DNA of 35,425 nt from Candidatus Methylomirabilis sp. (GTDB taxonomy: Bacteria; Methylomirabilota; Methylomirabilia; Methylomirabilales; CSP1-5). Shown here one piece after another: positions 20,352 to 29,255 of this stretch. The stretch spans positions 1 through 35,425 of the forward strand of contig JAAXQN010000036.1 in NCBI GenBank assembly GCA_012974305.1, written 5' to 3'. Both the position numbers and the translations under genes were made by a program. The stretch's first letter is position 1. Every line of letters begins with the position of its first letter. The notes beneath the pieces are model-generated. The model was not told the DNA's origin, did no database searches, and saw only the letters and a list, made by a program, of their open reading frames with translations.

Positions 20352-20927
20352 ATGAGGGAACAGGCCCCTGCACGGCGGCATATTTTGACGCTCTTGGTGG
20401 AAAACCGCATCGGTGTCTTGGCCAGAATCGCCGGGCTGATCGCGGCCAAGGGCTATAACATCGACAGTGTGTCCGTCGGCGAGACGATGGATAATTCAAT
20501 GTCTCGCGTTACTCTCGTGGTGCACGGGGATGACTGGGTGATGGAGCAAGTGGTCAAGCAACTCAATCGACTTATCGACGTGGTGAAAGTTGTGGATCTG
20601 ACGGAGGAGGACTGTATCGAGCGCGAAATGATTCTGATTCGGGTAAACGCAGAGGCTCCCAACAGAGCCGAGATTCTCCGAATCGCCGATATCTTCCGGG
20701 CCAGGGTTGTGGATGTCACCCACCGGACTTACACCCTAGAGGTGACCGGGGATGAGCATAAGATCCAAGCCTTGCTTGACCTCTTCCGGCCCTTTGGAAT
20801 TAAAGAACTGGTCCGGACCGGTCAAATCGCCATCGCCCGGGCGAGCAAGGCCGCTCCCCGGAAGCTTGAGCGGGAGGCGGGAAACGAGGAGCAGGTTGAA
20901 AGCAAGTCCACGGCAGGTACACCGTAG
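20352..20927 (+). CDS. ilvN: Acetolactate synthase small subunit
   Basis: ACT-domain [36 protein letters not shown] and the C-terminal IlvN domain. Confidence 0.96.
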   Translation: MREQAPARRHILTLLVENRIGVLARIAGLIAAKGYNIDSVSVGETMDNSMSRVTLVVHGDDWVMEQVVKQLNRLIDVVKVVDLTEEDCIEREMILIRVNAEAPNRAEILRIADIFRARVVDVTHRTYTLEVTGDEHKIQALLDLFRPFGIKELVRTGQIAIARASKAAPRKLEREAGNEEQVESKSTAGTP

Positions 20928-20941
20928 GGGAAAGCGAGGGG

Positions 20942-21949
20942 ATGGAGATGGCCAGACTCTTTTACGATAAAGATGCGGATCTTGGACTCTTAAAAGGAAA
21001 GAACATTGCCGTCATTGGCTACGGAAGTCAGGGACACGCCCACGCCCTGAATCTGAAGGATGCGGGCTTGGACGTGGTTGTAGGGCTGTACAAGGGCTCA
21101 AAGTCGTGGGATAAGGCCATAGCGAATGGGCTGAAGGTCGCGCCGGTCGACGAGGCAGCATCGGCGGCCCAGGTCGTCATGATGCTTATCCCGGATCAGC
21201 ATCAGCGACATGTGTATAGCGAGTCGATCCAGCAGGGACTCACCGCTGGCAAGACGCTGATGTTCGCCCACGGTTTCAATATCCATTTTCATCAAGTGGT
21301 GCCACCAAAGGATGTAGACGTCTCGATGGTGGCCCCCAAGGCGCCGGGTCACATCATGCGGCAGATCTACACGGAAGGATCCGGGGTCCCAGCCCTTTTG
21401 GCCATCTACCAGGATATCTCGGGGAAGGCCCAGGAGACGGCTTTGGCTTACGCCAAGGGGGTTGGATGTACCCGGGCCGGGGTCTTGGAGACCACGTTCA
21501 AGGAGGAGACCGAGACAGACCTATTCGGGGAACAGACCGTCCTGTGCGGCGGTCTCTCGGCCTTGATCAAAGCGGCGTATGAGACGCTGGTCGAGGCGGG
21601 GTACCAGCCAGAAGTTGCCTATTTCGAGTGCCTCCACGAGGTCAAGCTGATCGTGGATCTGTTTTACCAGGGGGGCCTGGCCTACATGCGCTATTCCGTG
21701 AGTGATACTGCCGAATACGGAGATTATTCTCGGGGTCCCCGGGTTATCAACGAGGCAGTCCGAGCGGAGATGAAAAAGATCCTGCAAGAGGTCCAGGATG
21801 GGAGCTTTGCCCGGGAATGGATCCTAGAAAATCAAGCAGGCCGTCCCAGCTTTCTGGCCCTCCGGAAGAAGGATGCCGAGCACCCGATCGAAGAAATCGG
21901 GAAGGAACTGCGGTCCATGATGCCGTGGATCAAGGGAAGACCCAAATAG
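20942..21949 (+). CDS. ilvC: Ketol-acid reductoisomerase (class I)
   Basis: [40 protein letters not shown] and [22 protein letters not shown]. Confidence 0.97.
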   Translation: MEMARLFYDKDADLGLLKGKNIAVIGYGSQGHAHALNLKDAGLDVVVGLYKGSKSWDKAIANGLKVAPVDEAASAAQVVMMLIPDQHQRHVYSESIQQGLTAGKTLMFAHGFNIHFHQVVPPKDVDVSMVAPKAPGHIMRQIYTEGSGVPALLAIYQDISGKAQETALAYAKGVGCTRAGVLETTFKEETETDLFGEQTVLCGGLSALIKAAYETLVEAGYQPEVAYFECLHEVKLIVDLFYQGGLAYMRYSVSDTAEYGDYSRGPRVINEAVRAEMKKILQEVQDGSFAREWILENQAGRPSFLALRKKDAEHPIEEIGKELRSMMPWIKGRPK

Positions 21950-21979
21950 CCTGCTACGTGTCGACCCATTATTACTCAA

Positions 21980-22014
21980 GAATGCCTCCGGAGGCCCGGA
22001 GGCATTCTCATTTT
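21980..22014 (+). terminator. Intrinsic terminator after ilvC
   Basis: Perfect 12-bp stem gaatgcctccgg / ccggaggcattc with loop aggc, followed by tcatttt. Confidence 0.85.
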
Positions 22015-22148
22015 ACAGCTGCTTCCCAGGATAACGGAAAGGCTGGATTCACACTCATTTCTCGTCTATGCTAGAAGCCGTGCGAATCCGCGAGACGGAA
22101 AACCGGGGGCACCGCCCGAATGAGCGTGTGCATCCTTGGCGCCTAGGG

Positions 22149-22508
22149 ATGGAGGGGCAAGGCAGGACTCGTGTCCTGCTCTTCCTTCTCTTCGTGGCTG
22201 CTCTGGTTTACGTGGGGAACCAGGTGGCCGGCGCTTATGTCAATTATCTGGCGCTCCGTGATACGGTTCAATTGGTGGTGCGTGACATTGTACTACGCCC
22301 TATTGTGGGGGTGGAGGAGGGGAGAGAGCGGATCCTGGCAAAGGCCCGCGAGTTGGAGCTGTCCATTTCGGAACAGCAGGTGGATGTGACGGACGACGGG
22401 GAGACCGTCGTCGCTCGTGTCAGATGGGAAGAACCAGTTGGTGTGGGTGACTACACGATCCCTTTCCCTTTCGAGATCGAGGAATCGTATCTTTTCGTTA
22501 AACGATAA
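22149..22508 (+). CDS. Small membrane-anchored hypothetical protein
   Basis: N-terminal TM helix (RVLLFLLFVAALVYVGNQVAGAY), then a short extracytoplasmic-like domain. Start taken at the in-frame ATG 22149; the listed ORF begins at 22068. Confidence 0.6.
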   Translation: MEGQGRTRVLLFLLFVAALVYVGNQVAGAYVNYLALRDTVQLVVRDIVLRPIVGVEEGRERILAKARELELSISEQQVDVTDDGETVVARVRWEEPVGVGDYTIPFPFEIEESYLFVKR

Positions 22509-22509
22509 A

Positions 22510-23520
22510 ATGATGCTTCCCCTTGACGTCCCGTCTCTGCAGGCTGGCCCCGTACCAACGCCCCCCTCAACCCCCCTTCCTTTCTTTATCGCCCTCGTCG
22601 GTCCGACCGGAATCGGCAAGAGTGCCATCGCAGGAGACCTAGCTAAGGTCATAGATGGGGAAATTGTGGCCCTGGACTCCATGCAGATTTACCGTTACCT
22701 CGACATCGGCACGGCCAAGCCGACTTTGGCAGAGCAAGATGGGATCCCGCACCACCTCATCAGCCTGGTAGATCCGAATGAAGCCTTTTCAGCGACAGAC
22801 TATGCCCGGTTGGTCCATCGCGTGCTCAAAGAAATCCATTCCCGAGGGAGGCTTCCTGTCGTCGTGGGAGGATCGGGCCTCTATCTCCGTGCCCTCCGTG
22901 GGGAGATTTTTGCGGGTCCGCGAGAAGTCAAGAGCATCCGGGCACGACTGGGACAGGAGGCGAAGTACGGCGGCCCCGAGGTGCTACACGCCCGCCTCGC
23001 TCGTCTGGATCCCTTGGCCGCGGACAGAATCCATCCCCGGGATCTCTTTCGCCTCGTTCGGGCCTTGGAGATCATCGAGGTTACCGGCAGGCGCGTTACC
23101 GACCTTTGGGAAGTCCATCGCAGGGGGCTGGTGAAACCCGCGTCCCTCCTATTGGGGCTTCACAGGGAGCGTACGGACCTGTACGGGCGGATCAACGACC
23201 GCGTAGATCGTATGATCGAGTCCGGCCTTATCGGGGAGGTCAAGAAGCTCCTTGCGGCGGGCTACTCTCCACATATAAAGCCATTTCGCAGCCACAACTA
23301 TCGCTATATTGTTGCCTTTCTTCTCGGAGAGAAGAGCCTCGAGGAGGCGACCAAACGCACCAAGCAAGAAACCCGTCACTATGCCAAGCGTCAAATGACC
23401 TGGTTCCGCCGGGAGACAGACATCACGTGGTTTGACCTGATGCACGTAGAGAGCAGCACGGTTCGAGAGGTCCTGATTCAACAAATCCAACGGGCCCGAG
23501 AGAGGCATGGAGCATCTTAA
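22510..23520 (+). CDS. miaA: tRNA dimethylallyltransferase
   Basis: FIALVGPTGIGKSAIAGDLA, VALDSMQIYRYLDIGTAKPT and VVGGSGLYLRAL. Confidence 0.95.
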   Translation: MMLPLDVPSLQAGPVPTPPSTPLPFFIALVGPTGIGKSAIAGDLAKVIDGEIVALDSMQIYRYLDIGTAKPTLAEQDGIPHHLISLVDPNEAFSATDYARLVHRVLKEIHSRGRLPVVVGGSGLYLRALRGEIFAGPREVKSIRARLGQEAKYGGPEVLHARLARLDPLAADRIHPRDLFRLVRALEIIEVTGRRVTDLWEVHRRGLVKPASLLLGLHRERTDLYGRINDRVDRMIESGLIGEVKKLLAAGYSPHIKPFRSHNYRYIVAFLLGEKSLEEATKRTKQETRHYAKRQMTWFRRETDITWFDLMHVESSTVREVLIQQIQRARERHGAS

Positions 23521-24814
23521 GATTCGTGGAGGAGCTCGGGGACTGCAGGGAAAGATTACGGTCCCGGGTGATAAGTCCATTTCCCATCGCGCGATCATTT
23601 TGGGGGCCCTGGCTGACGGGGTCACCGAAATATCCGGTTATCTCAGGTCTGAGGATTGTCAACGGACCCTGGAAGCTGTCCGGGCCCTGGGGATCGACGT
23701 TGAGGGCGGGGATCCTCTCCGGATCCATGGGAAGGGCCTTCACGGCCTACGAGAGGCAGGGGATATTCTAGATTGCGGGAACTCTGGCACCACCATCCGT
23801 CTCCTTGCGGGAGTGCTGGCAGGCCAACCCTTCCTCTCGATCCTCACCGGAGATGCATCTCTGAGGCGGCGGCCGATGGATCGCGTCGTCATCCCCCTCA
23901 AACAGATGGGAGCTGAGATGTGGGGGCGAGCTTGGGATACCCTGCCCCCTTTGGTTGTACGCGGTGGAAGACTACGAGGGCTAAGATACCACAGCCCTGT
24001 CGCCTCAGCTCAGGTGAAATCGGCCATCCTTCTCGCTGGTCTTTTTGCCGAGGGCCGGACCACCGTCATTGAACCTGCCCGATCGCGGGACCATACCGAA
24101 CGCTTGCTCAAGGCGTGTGGGCAGGTGCTGGAGACGGACGGGCGCGAAGTGACGCTGGTGCCAGCGGGCGCCCTGCGAACCAACCGCATCTCCGTTTCCG
24201 GAGATTTTTCGTCAGCTGCGTTTTTTCTCGTCGCCGGCCTTATTCTCCCCGATTCCGACCTCACCATTGAGGGGGTGGGTGTGAACCCGACCCGGACAGG
24301 GTTGCTCGACGTTCTCCAGGCGATGGGGGGAGTCGTGGAGGTTCAACAAGAAGAGGAAAGCGGCGGTGAGCCTCGGGCACGTCTGCGCGTACGCACGAGC
24401 TGCCTCAAAGGGGTAAGCATTGGGGGAGACTTGATCCCGCGTCTCATTGACGAGATTCCGGCCCTGGCGGTGGCCGCCGCTTGTGCGGAGGGAAAGACAA
24501 TCATCCAGGATGCTGCAGAGCTGCGCGTCAAGGAGTCCGATCGGATTCGGGCCATTGCCACGGCGTTGAACCAGATGGGAGTTCGCACGGAAGAGCTCGA
24601 GGACGGTCTAATCATCCATGGGTGCGGAAGCCTTCGGGGGGCCTCCTACGAAAGCCGTGGCGACCACCGAATGGCCATGGCGTTTACGGTGGCCGGTCTC
24701 AGAGCCGATAATGAAACGACGGTTCTGGACACGGCGTGCATCCAGACCTCCTTCCCCGGGTTCGTGCAAACCCTCCAAGACTTGTTTCCGGGCTCCGTAG
24801 AACAGAAGGTATGA
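23507..24814 (+). CDS. aroA: 3-phosphoshikimate 1-carboxyvinyltransferase
   Basis: VPGDKSISHRAIILGALADG, LDCGNSGTTIRLLAGVLAGQPF and the EPSP synthase C-terminal motif KESDRIRAIATALNQMG. Confidence 0.96.
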   Translation: MEHLKIRGGARGLQGKITVPGDKSISHRAIILGALADGVTEISGYLRSEDCQRTLEAVRALGIDVEGGDPLRIHGKGLHGLREAGDILDCGNSGTTIRLLAGVLAGQPFLSILTGDASLRRRPMDRVVIPLKQMGAEMWGRAWDTLPPLVVRGGRLRGLRYHSPVASAQVKSAILLAGLFAEGRTTVIEPARSRDHTERLLKACGQVLETDGREVTLVPAGALRTNRISVSGDFSSAAFFLVAGLILPDSDLTIEGVGVNPTRTGLLDVLQAMGGVVEVQQEEESGGEPRARLRVRTSCLKGVSIGGDLIPRLIDEIPALAVAAACAEGKTIIQDAAELRVKESDRIRAIATALNQMGVRTEELEDGLIIHGCGSLRGASYESRGDHRMAMAFTVAGLRADNETTVLDTACIQTSFPGFVQTLQDLFPGSVEQKV

Positions 24815-25512
24815 AGCGGCTGCCGAAAGACCTGATCATTACCATCGACGGCCCAGTCGCAGCTGGGAAAACCACGGCAGCCCGGCTGTTGGCCGAGCGG
24901 CTGGGCTATTGCTATATCGATAGCGGGACAATGTACCGGGCGCTCGCCTGGAAGGCGATACAGGAAGGTATCGATGTGTCGAGTCCAACGATGTTGTTGG
25001 ATCTGCTCGCCCGAACCGAGCTCGAGTTCCGACCCGGGCCCGAGAGGCTCCGGGTCCTGGTGGATGGGGAAGACGTTACCGATGCTCTCCGCTTGCCCAG
25101 GATCGAGACGGCTTCCTCAATCTTGTCTGTCCATCCGAGTGTGCGAGAAGAGCTGGTGAGGCGACAACGGCAGCTTGGGATTGGGGGAGGGGTGGTGATG
25201 GACGGTCGCGATATCGGTACGGTGGTCTTCCCGGACGCCCCTGTGAAGTTTTACCTCACCGCCTCCCCAGAGGAGCGTGGACGCCGACGCTTCCGAGAAT
25301 CTCCTCATGGCACCGGGAGCCTCGAGGGAACCCTAGCAGAGGTGGAACGCCGAGATCGTCGGGACATGGAACGGCCGGCCTCCCCTTTGAAGCCGGCACC
25401 AGATGCCATCCTCATTGACACCACCTTCCTGAGTGCAGAGGAGGTGGTCAAGGAGTTGGAGAGCCATATCCATAGAAAGCTCAGGGACCCCCGTGATTTT
25501 TTGCTTGCGTGA
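24811..25512 (+). CDS. cmk: Cytidylate kinase
   Basis: IITIDGPVAAGKTTAARLLAERLGYCYIDSGTMYRALAWKA and VVMDGRDIGTVVFPDA. ATGA overlap with aroA. Confidence 0.96.
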   Translation: MKRLPKDLIITIDGPVAAGKTTAARLLAERLGYCYIDSGTMYRALAWKAIQEGIDVSSPTMLLDLLARTELEFRPGPERLRVLVDGEDVTDALRLPRIETASSILSVHPSVREELVRRQRQLGIGGGVVMDGRDIGTVVFPDAPVKFYLTASPEERGRRRFRESPHGTGSLEGTLAEVERRDRRDMERPASPLKPAPDAILIDTTFLSAEEVVKELESHIHRKLRDPRDFLLA

Positions 25513-25541
25513 TCCTTACAAACTCGTTAAAATAAACGTCT

Positions 25542-26195
25542 TTGTTGGGCACCAGGAGGTTATATTGCGTGTGGTATCGGGCCTGTCAAATTTTCCTCCC
25601 ACTGATCGTGCCGGTTTTCAGCTTCCGGGTGGTGGGAAAGGAAGAAGTCCCTACCACGGGAGGCGTGATTCTAGCGGCCAATCACGTCAGTTATGTGGAT
25701 CCTCTGTTTATTGGCGTGGCCCTCGTAGAACGGCAGCTTCACTCCATGGCGAAAGAGGAGCTCTTTCGATGGCCCCTTTTTGGTGCGTTCATCCGAGGGC
25801 TTCATGCCTTTCCGGTCCGCAGGGGGAGGGTGGACTATGCGGGAATTCGACAGTGTCTGCGCCTTCTCAATCAAGGAGAGGTTCTCTTGGTGTTTCCTGA
25901 AGGAACACGCGGGGATGGAGTGGCTTTGCAGAAGGCGGAGGAGGGAATCGGGCTTCTGGCCGCACGCGCCGGTTGTCCAGTGATTCCCGTGTACGTCCAA
26001 GGCACGGACAAAGTCCTGCCGAGGGGTCAGCGGATCCCGCGAGTGCACCCCGTGACGGTCTATTTCGGTCACCCGTTGCGGGTGGCGGGTGAAAACTCTG
26101 GAAAGGAAGGGCGATGGAGTTATCGACGCCTCAGCGAACAGGTGATGGAGGAGATCGCCGAGCTTCAAGCCAGGGCTCGTGCACCGGAGGCGTGA
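25542..26195 (+). CDS. plsC: 1-acyl-sn-glycerol-3-phosphate acyltransferase
   Basis: NHVSYVDP (HX4D-like) and FPEGTRG acyltransferase motifs. Confidence 0.92.
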   Translation: MLGTRRLYCVWYRACQIFLPLIVPVFSFRVVGKEEVPTTGGVILAANHVSYVDPLFIGVALVERQLHSMAKEELFRWPLFGAFIRGLHAFPVRRGRVDYAGIRQCLRLLNQGEVLLVFPEGTRGDGVALQKAEEGIGLLAARAGCPVIPVYVQGTDKVLPRGQRIPRVHPVTVYFGHPLRVAGENSGKEGRWSYRRLSEQVMEEIAELQARARAPEA

Positions 26196-26243
26196 GACCT
26201 TGGCCTATAATTACAAATCTATTGCCAGGAGGGGCAACCAGGT

Positions 26244-27983
26244 ATGGTAGAGACAGAGCGTGATCGTCGGGGGCGAGAAACGGATCGGGACTTGCACGGA
26301 GTAATAGAACAGCCGGAATCCACCATTGACATGCAACAGATCTACGACCAAACCTTCAAGGACATTGTGGAAGGGGAGATCGTGAAGGGGAAGGTCCTGG
26401 CGATCGGACCGGATGAGGTCATGATCGACATTGGCTACAAGTCCGAGGGGGGTATTCCGCTCAAAGAGTTTCTGAACCCCCAAGGACAGCTGACGATCCA
26501 GGTGGGCGATGTCATTGACGCCTACCTTGAATCCAAGGAAGACAACGAGGGGCTGATCGTCTTAAGCCGCGAAAAGGCGGAAAAAATTAAGGTCTGGGAT
26601 GAAATCAGCAAGGTCTACGAAAAGGGTGGGGTGGTAGAGGCGACCATTGTAGGGAAGACGAAGGGAGGGCTGATCGCCGACATCGGGGTCCGGGCGTTCC
26701 TCCCCGGCTCGCAGGTGGACCTGCGTCCCGTGCGGGATCTTGATAAAGTGATTGGCAAGACGTTTCCCATGAAGATTATCAAACTGAACCAGCGACGGGG
26801 CAACATCGTCCTCTCTCGACGGGAGCTTCTGGAAGAAGAGCGGAAAGGCCTCAAGGAAAAGACGCTCGCCACGTTAGAAGAAGGGAAGATTTTGAAGGGT
26901 AAGATCAAGAACCTCACAGAATACGGCGCCTTTATTGACCTCGGGGGCCTGGACGGCCTCCTACATATCACCGACATGTCCTGGGGCCGGATCGGACACC
27001 CCTCGGAGCTTTTTGCGGTGGGGGACGAGGTTGAGGTAACAGTCCTCAAGTTCGACCGACAGGCAGAACGGGTTTCCCTGGGTTACAAACAGCGTCTGGC
27101 GGACCCGTGGGGAGACGTCATTCAGAAGTTCGTCCCGGGAACCAAGGTGAAGGGAAAGGTGGTCTCGATCACCGATTACGGAGCATTCGTCGAGTTAGAT
27201 CCAGGAGTGGAAGGTCTCGTCCATATCTCGGAGATGTCCTGGACCCAGCGGGTCAAACATCCTTCCAAGGTGGTGACCGTGGGAGATGTGGTGGACGTGG
27301 TAGTCCTGGATGTTGATCGGTCTTCCCGGCGGATCTCACTTGGGATGAAACAAGTGGAACCCAATCCGTGGGACGCCTTGGAACAGCGGTACCCCGTGGG
27401 GACCCGCCTCGAGGGAAACGTCCGAAACCTAGTTGACTTCGGTGCCTTCATTGAACTGGAGGACGGGATTGACGGACTCATCCATATCTCCGACATGTCT
27501 TGGACCAAACGCGTGAAGCATCCTTCAGAAATCCTGAAGAAGGGAGATCGCGTCGAGGCCATCGTCCTGCATGTCGATAAGATAGCCCGGCGTATCTCCC
27601 TTGGCCTGAAGCAGACCCAACCCGACCCTTGGAAGACCACGGTCCCCGAGAAATACCGGATCGGGATGGATCTCACAGGCAAGGTGGTCCGGATCACCGA
27701 CTTCGGGGCTTTCGTGGAGCTGCCCGACGGCATTGAGGGATTGCTCCACGTCTCCGAGCTGTCCGAGGGACGGGTGAACCGGCCGGAGGATGTGATCAAG
27801 ACCGGAGAGGAATTGACCCTCAAGATCATAAAGTTGGATACGGATGACCGCAAACTGGGCTTGAGCCTCAGGGCATTCCAAGAAGCGACCCAGGAACAGG
27901 AAGGGAAACAAGAAGCGACCCAGGAACAGGAAGGGAAACAAGAAGTGACCCAGGAACAGGAAGGGAAAGAAGAAGGGGAGTAA
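26244..27983 (+). CDS. rpsA: 30S ribosomal protein S1 (six S1 domains)
   Basis: Six consecutive S1 RNA-binding repeats (for example GKVVSITDYGAFVELDPGVEGLVHISEMSW). Start codon uncertain. Confidence 0.95.
   Translation: MVETERDRRGRETDRDLHGVIEQPESTIDMQQIYDQTFKDIVEGEIVKGKVLAIGPDEVMIDIGYKSEGGIPLKEFLNPQGQLTIQVGDVIDAYLESKEDNEGLIVLSREKAEKIKVWDEISKVYEKGGVVEATIVGKTKGGLIADIGVRAFLPGSQVDLRPVRDLDKVIGKTFPMKIIKLNQRRGNIVLSRRELLEEERKGLKEKTLATLEEGKILKGKIKNLTEYGAFIDLGGLDGLLHITDMSWGRIGHPSELFAVGDEVEVTVLKFDRQAERVSLGYKQRLADPWGDVIQKFVPGTKVKGKVVSITDYGAFVELDPGVEGLVHISEMSWTQRVKHPSKVVTVGDVVDVVVLDVDRSSRRISLGMKQVEPNPWDALEQRYPVGTRLEGNVRNLVDFGAFIELEDGIDGLIHISDMSWTKRVKHPSEILKKGDRVEAIVLHVDKIARRISLGLKQTQPDPWKTTVPEKYRIGMDLTGKVVRITDFGAFVELPDGIEGLLHVSELSEGRVNRPEDVIKTGEELTLKIIKLDTDDRKLGLSLRAFQEATQEQEGKQEATQEQEGKQEVTQEQEGKEEGE
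27882..27971 (+). repeat. Three 30-bp in-frame tandem repeats at the 3' end of rpsA
   Basis: Units at 27882, 27912 and 27942: gaagcgacccaggaacaggaagggaaacaa (x2) and gaagtgacccaggaacaggaagggaaagaa, encoding EATQEQEGKQ / EVTQEQEGKE. Confidence 0.95.
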
Positions 27984-27986
27984 CCG

Positions 27987-28889
27987 ATGTCAGGGGGACG
28001 GAAGCGTTCCTTCTTACGGGCCATGTTGATCACGGGAGGGATTGGACTGTTCTTCTTCGTCCTGATCTTCGGTGCAGCCGCCCTGCTAAGCAACCGAGAA
28101 CATTTCGGGGGCCCGAAGATGGCCCTGGTAAAAGTTGATGGAATCATCAGCGACTCAGAAGAAGTTATAGAGCAGATTCGTCATCACCTTGAGAATCCAA
28201 CCGTCCAGGCTTTCGTGATCCGCATTAACAGTCCAGGTGGGGGAGTGGCAGCGTCTCAGGAGATTCACGAGGAGATTAGAAAGATTCGTCAAGATCACGG
28301 CAAACCCGTAGTAGCCTCCATGGCCACCGTGGGGGCCTCGGGAGGGTACTATATCGCCACCGCTGCCGACAAGATCGTGGCCAATCCGGGGAGCATCACG
28401 GGAAGCATCGGGGTGATCATACAGATCCCCAATTTCTCGGGGCTTCTCCAAAAAGTAGGGATTCGGTCGGTGGTCATAAAAAGCGGACCCTACAAAGACT
28501 TGGCCTCGGCCACCCGAGAGCTGACACCGGAAGAGCGGGAGTTGCTCCAGCGGCTCATTGATGACATTCACGACCAGTTCATCCAAGCGGTGGTGGAGGG
28601 ACGCGGCCTTTCTCGAGAAAAGGTAGAGATGGTTGCAGATGGGCGAATTCTGAGCGGCCGACAGGCTCTAGAGTTGGGACTGGTGGATCAGCTAGGGAAC
28701 CTCCAAGATGCCATCGCGACGGCAGCAAAAATGGGGGATATCCCTGGAGAGCCCCAGATCGTCCAGGTAGAGGAGCGCAAGTTTTCTTTGCTCCGGTTGT
28801 TGCTGGGAAGCAGGGCCACGGCGTGGCCACAAAAGTTACTGGGAACGGAGGAAAGTCAGTTGTCCGTCGGTTACCTGTGGCAGTGGTGA
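27987..28889 (+). CDS. sppA: Signal peptide peptidase SppA (short, 36K type)
   Basis: N-terminal TM, VIRINSPGGGVAASQEIHEEI, VASMATVGASGGYYIATAADKIVANPGSITGSIGVI. Confidence 0.94.
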   Translation: MSGGRKRSFLRAMLITGGIGLFFFVLIFGAAALLSNREHFGGPKMALVKVDGIISDSEEVIEQIRHHLENPTVQAFVIRINSPGGGVAASQEIHEEIRKIRQDHGKPVVASMATVGASGGYYIATAADKIVANPGSITGSIGVIIQIPNFSGLLQKVGIRSVVIKSGPYKDLASATRELTPEERELLQRLIDDIHDQFIQAVVEGRGLSREKVEMVADGRILSGRQALELGLVDQLGNLQDAIATAAKMGDIPGEPQIVQVEERKFSLLRLLLGSRATAWPQKLLGTEESQLSVGYLWQW

Positions 28890-28916
28890 ACCCGCGGTGA
28901 GGAAGGAAGGGGTGCA

Positions 28917-29198
28917 ATGACTAAGGCCGACCTGGTAGAAAAGATCGCAGCAACAGTCAATCTCACGAAGAAGGAGACCGAGGTTGTCATTGATACTATG
29001 TTTGACGGCATCGCTAAAGCATTGGCCTCGAGCAACGACGGCAAGGTCGAACTTCGCGGCTTCGGGAGCTTTCGGGTCCGGCGCCGGGGGGCCCGTCAGG
29101 GTCGAAACCCCCAGACCGGTGCGATGGTCAGTGTCCCAGCCAAGAAGGTGCCCTATTTTAAGCCGGGAAAGGAGCTGAAGGCCCTCATCGACAGGTAG
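28917..29198 (+). CDS. HU/IHF family DNA-binding protein (IHF-beta-like)
   Basis: MTKADLVEKIAATVNLTKKETEVVIDTMFDGI...VELRGFGSFRVRRRGARQGRNPQTG, bacterial histone-like signature. Confidence 0.95.
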   Translation: MTKADLVEKIAATVNLTKKETEVVIDTMFDGIAKALASSNDGKVELRGFGSFRVRRRGARQGRNPQTGAMVSVPAKKVPYFKPGKELKALIDR

Positions 29199-29255
29199 GC
29201 CTCCTTCTGGTACAAGCCCATTCGGACTCAGACCTGTTCGATCGGCCATCGGTTC

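Noticed and set aside
19004-20449. 481-aa minus-strand ORF
   Set aside because: Antisense to ilvB/ilvN with codon-bias-derived composition and no domain motifs.
27176-28147. 323-aa minus-strand ORF with PSCSWVASC repeats
   Set aside because: Repeats are the antisense translation of the rpsA 30-bp tandem repeat, so not an independent protein.
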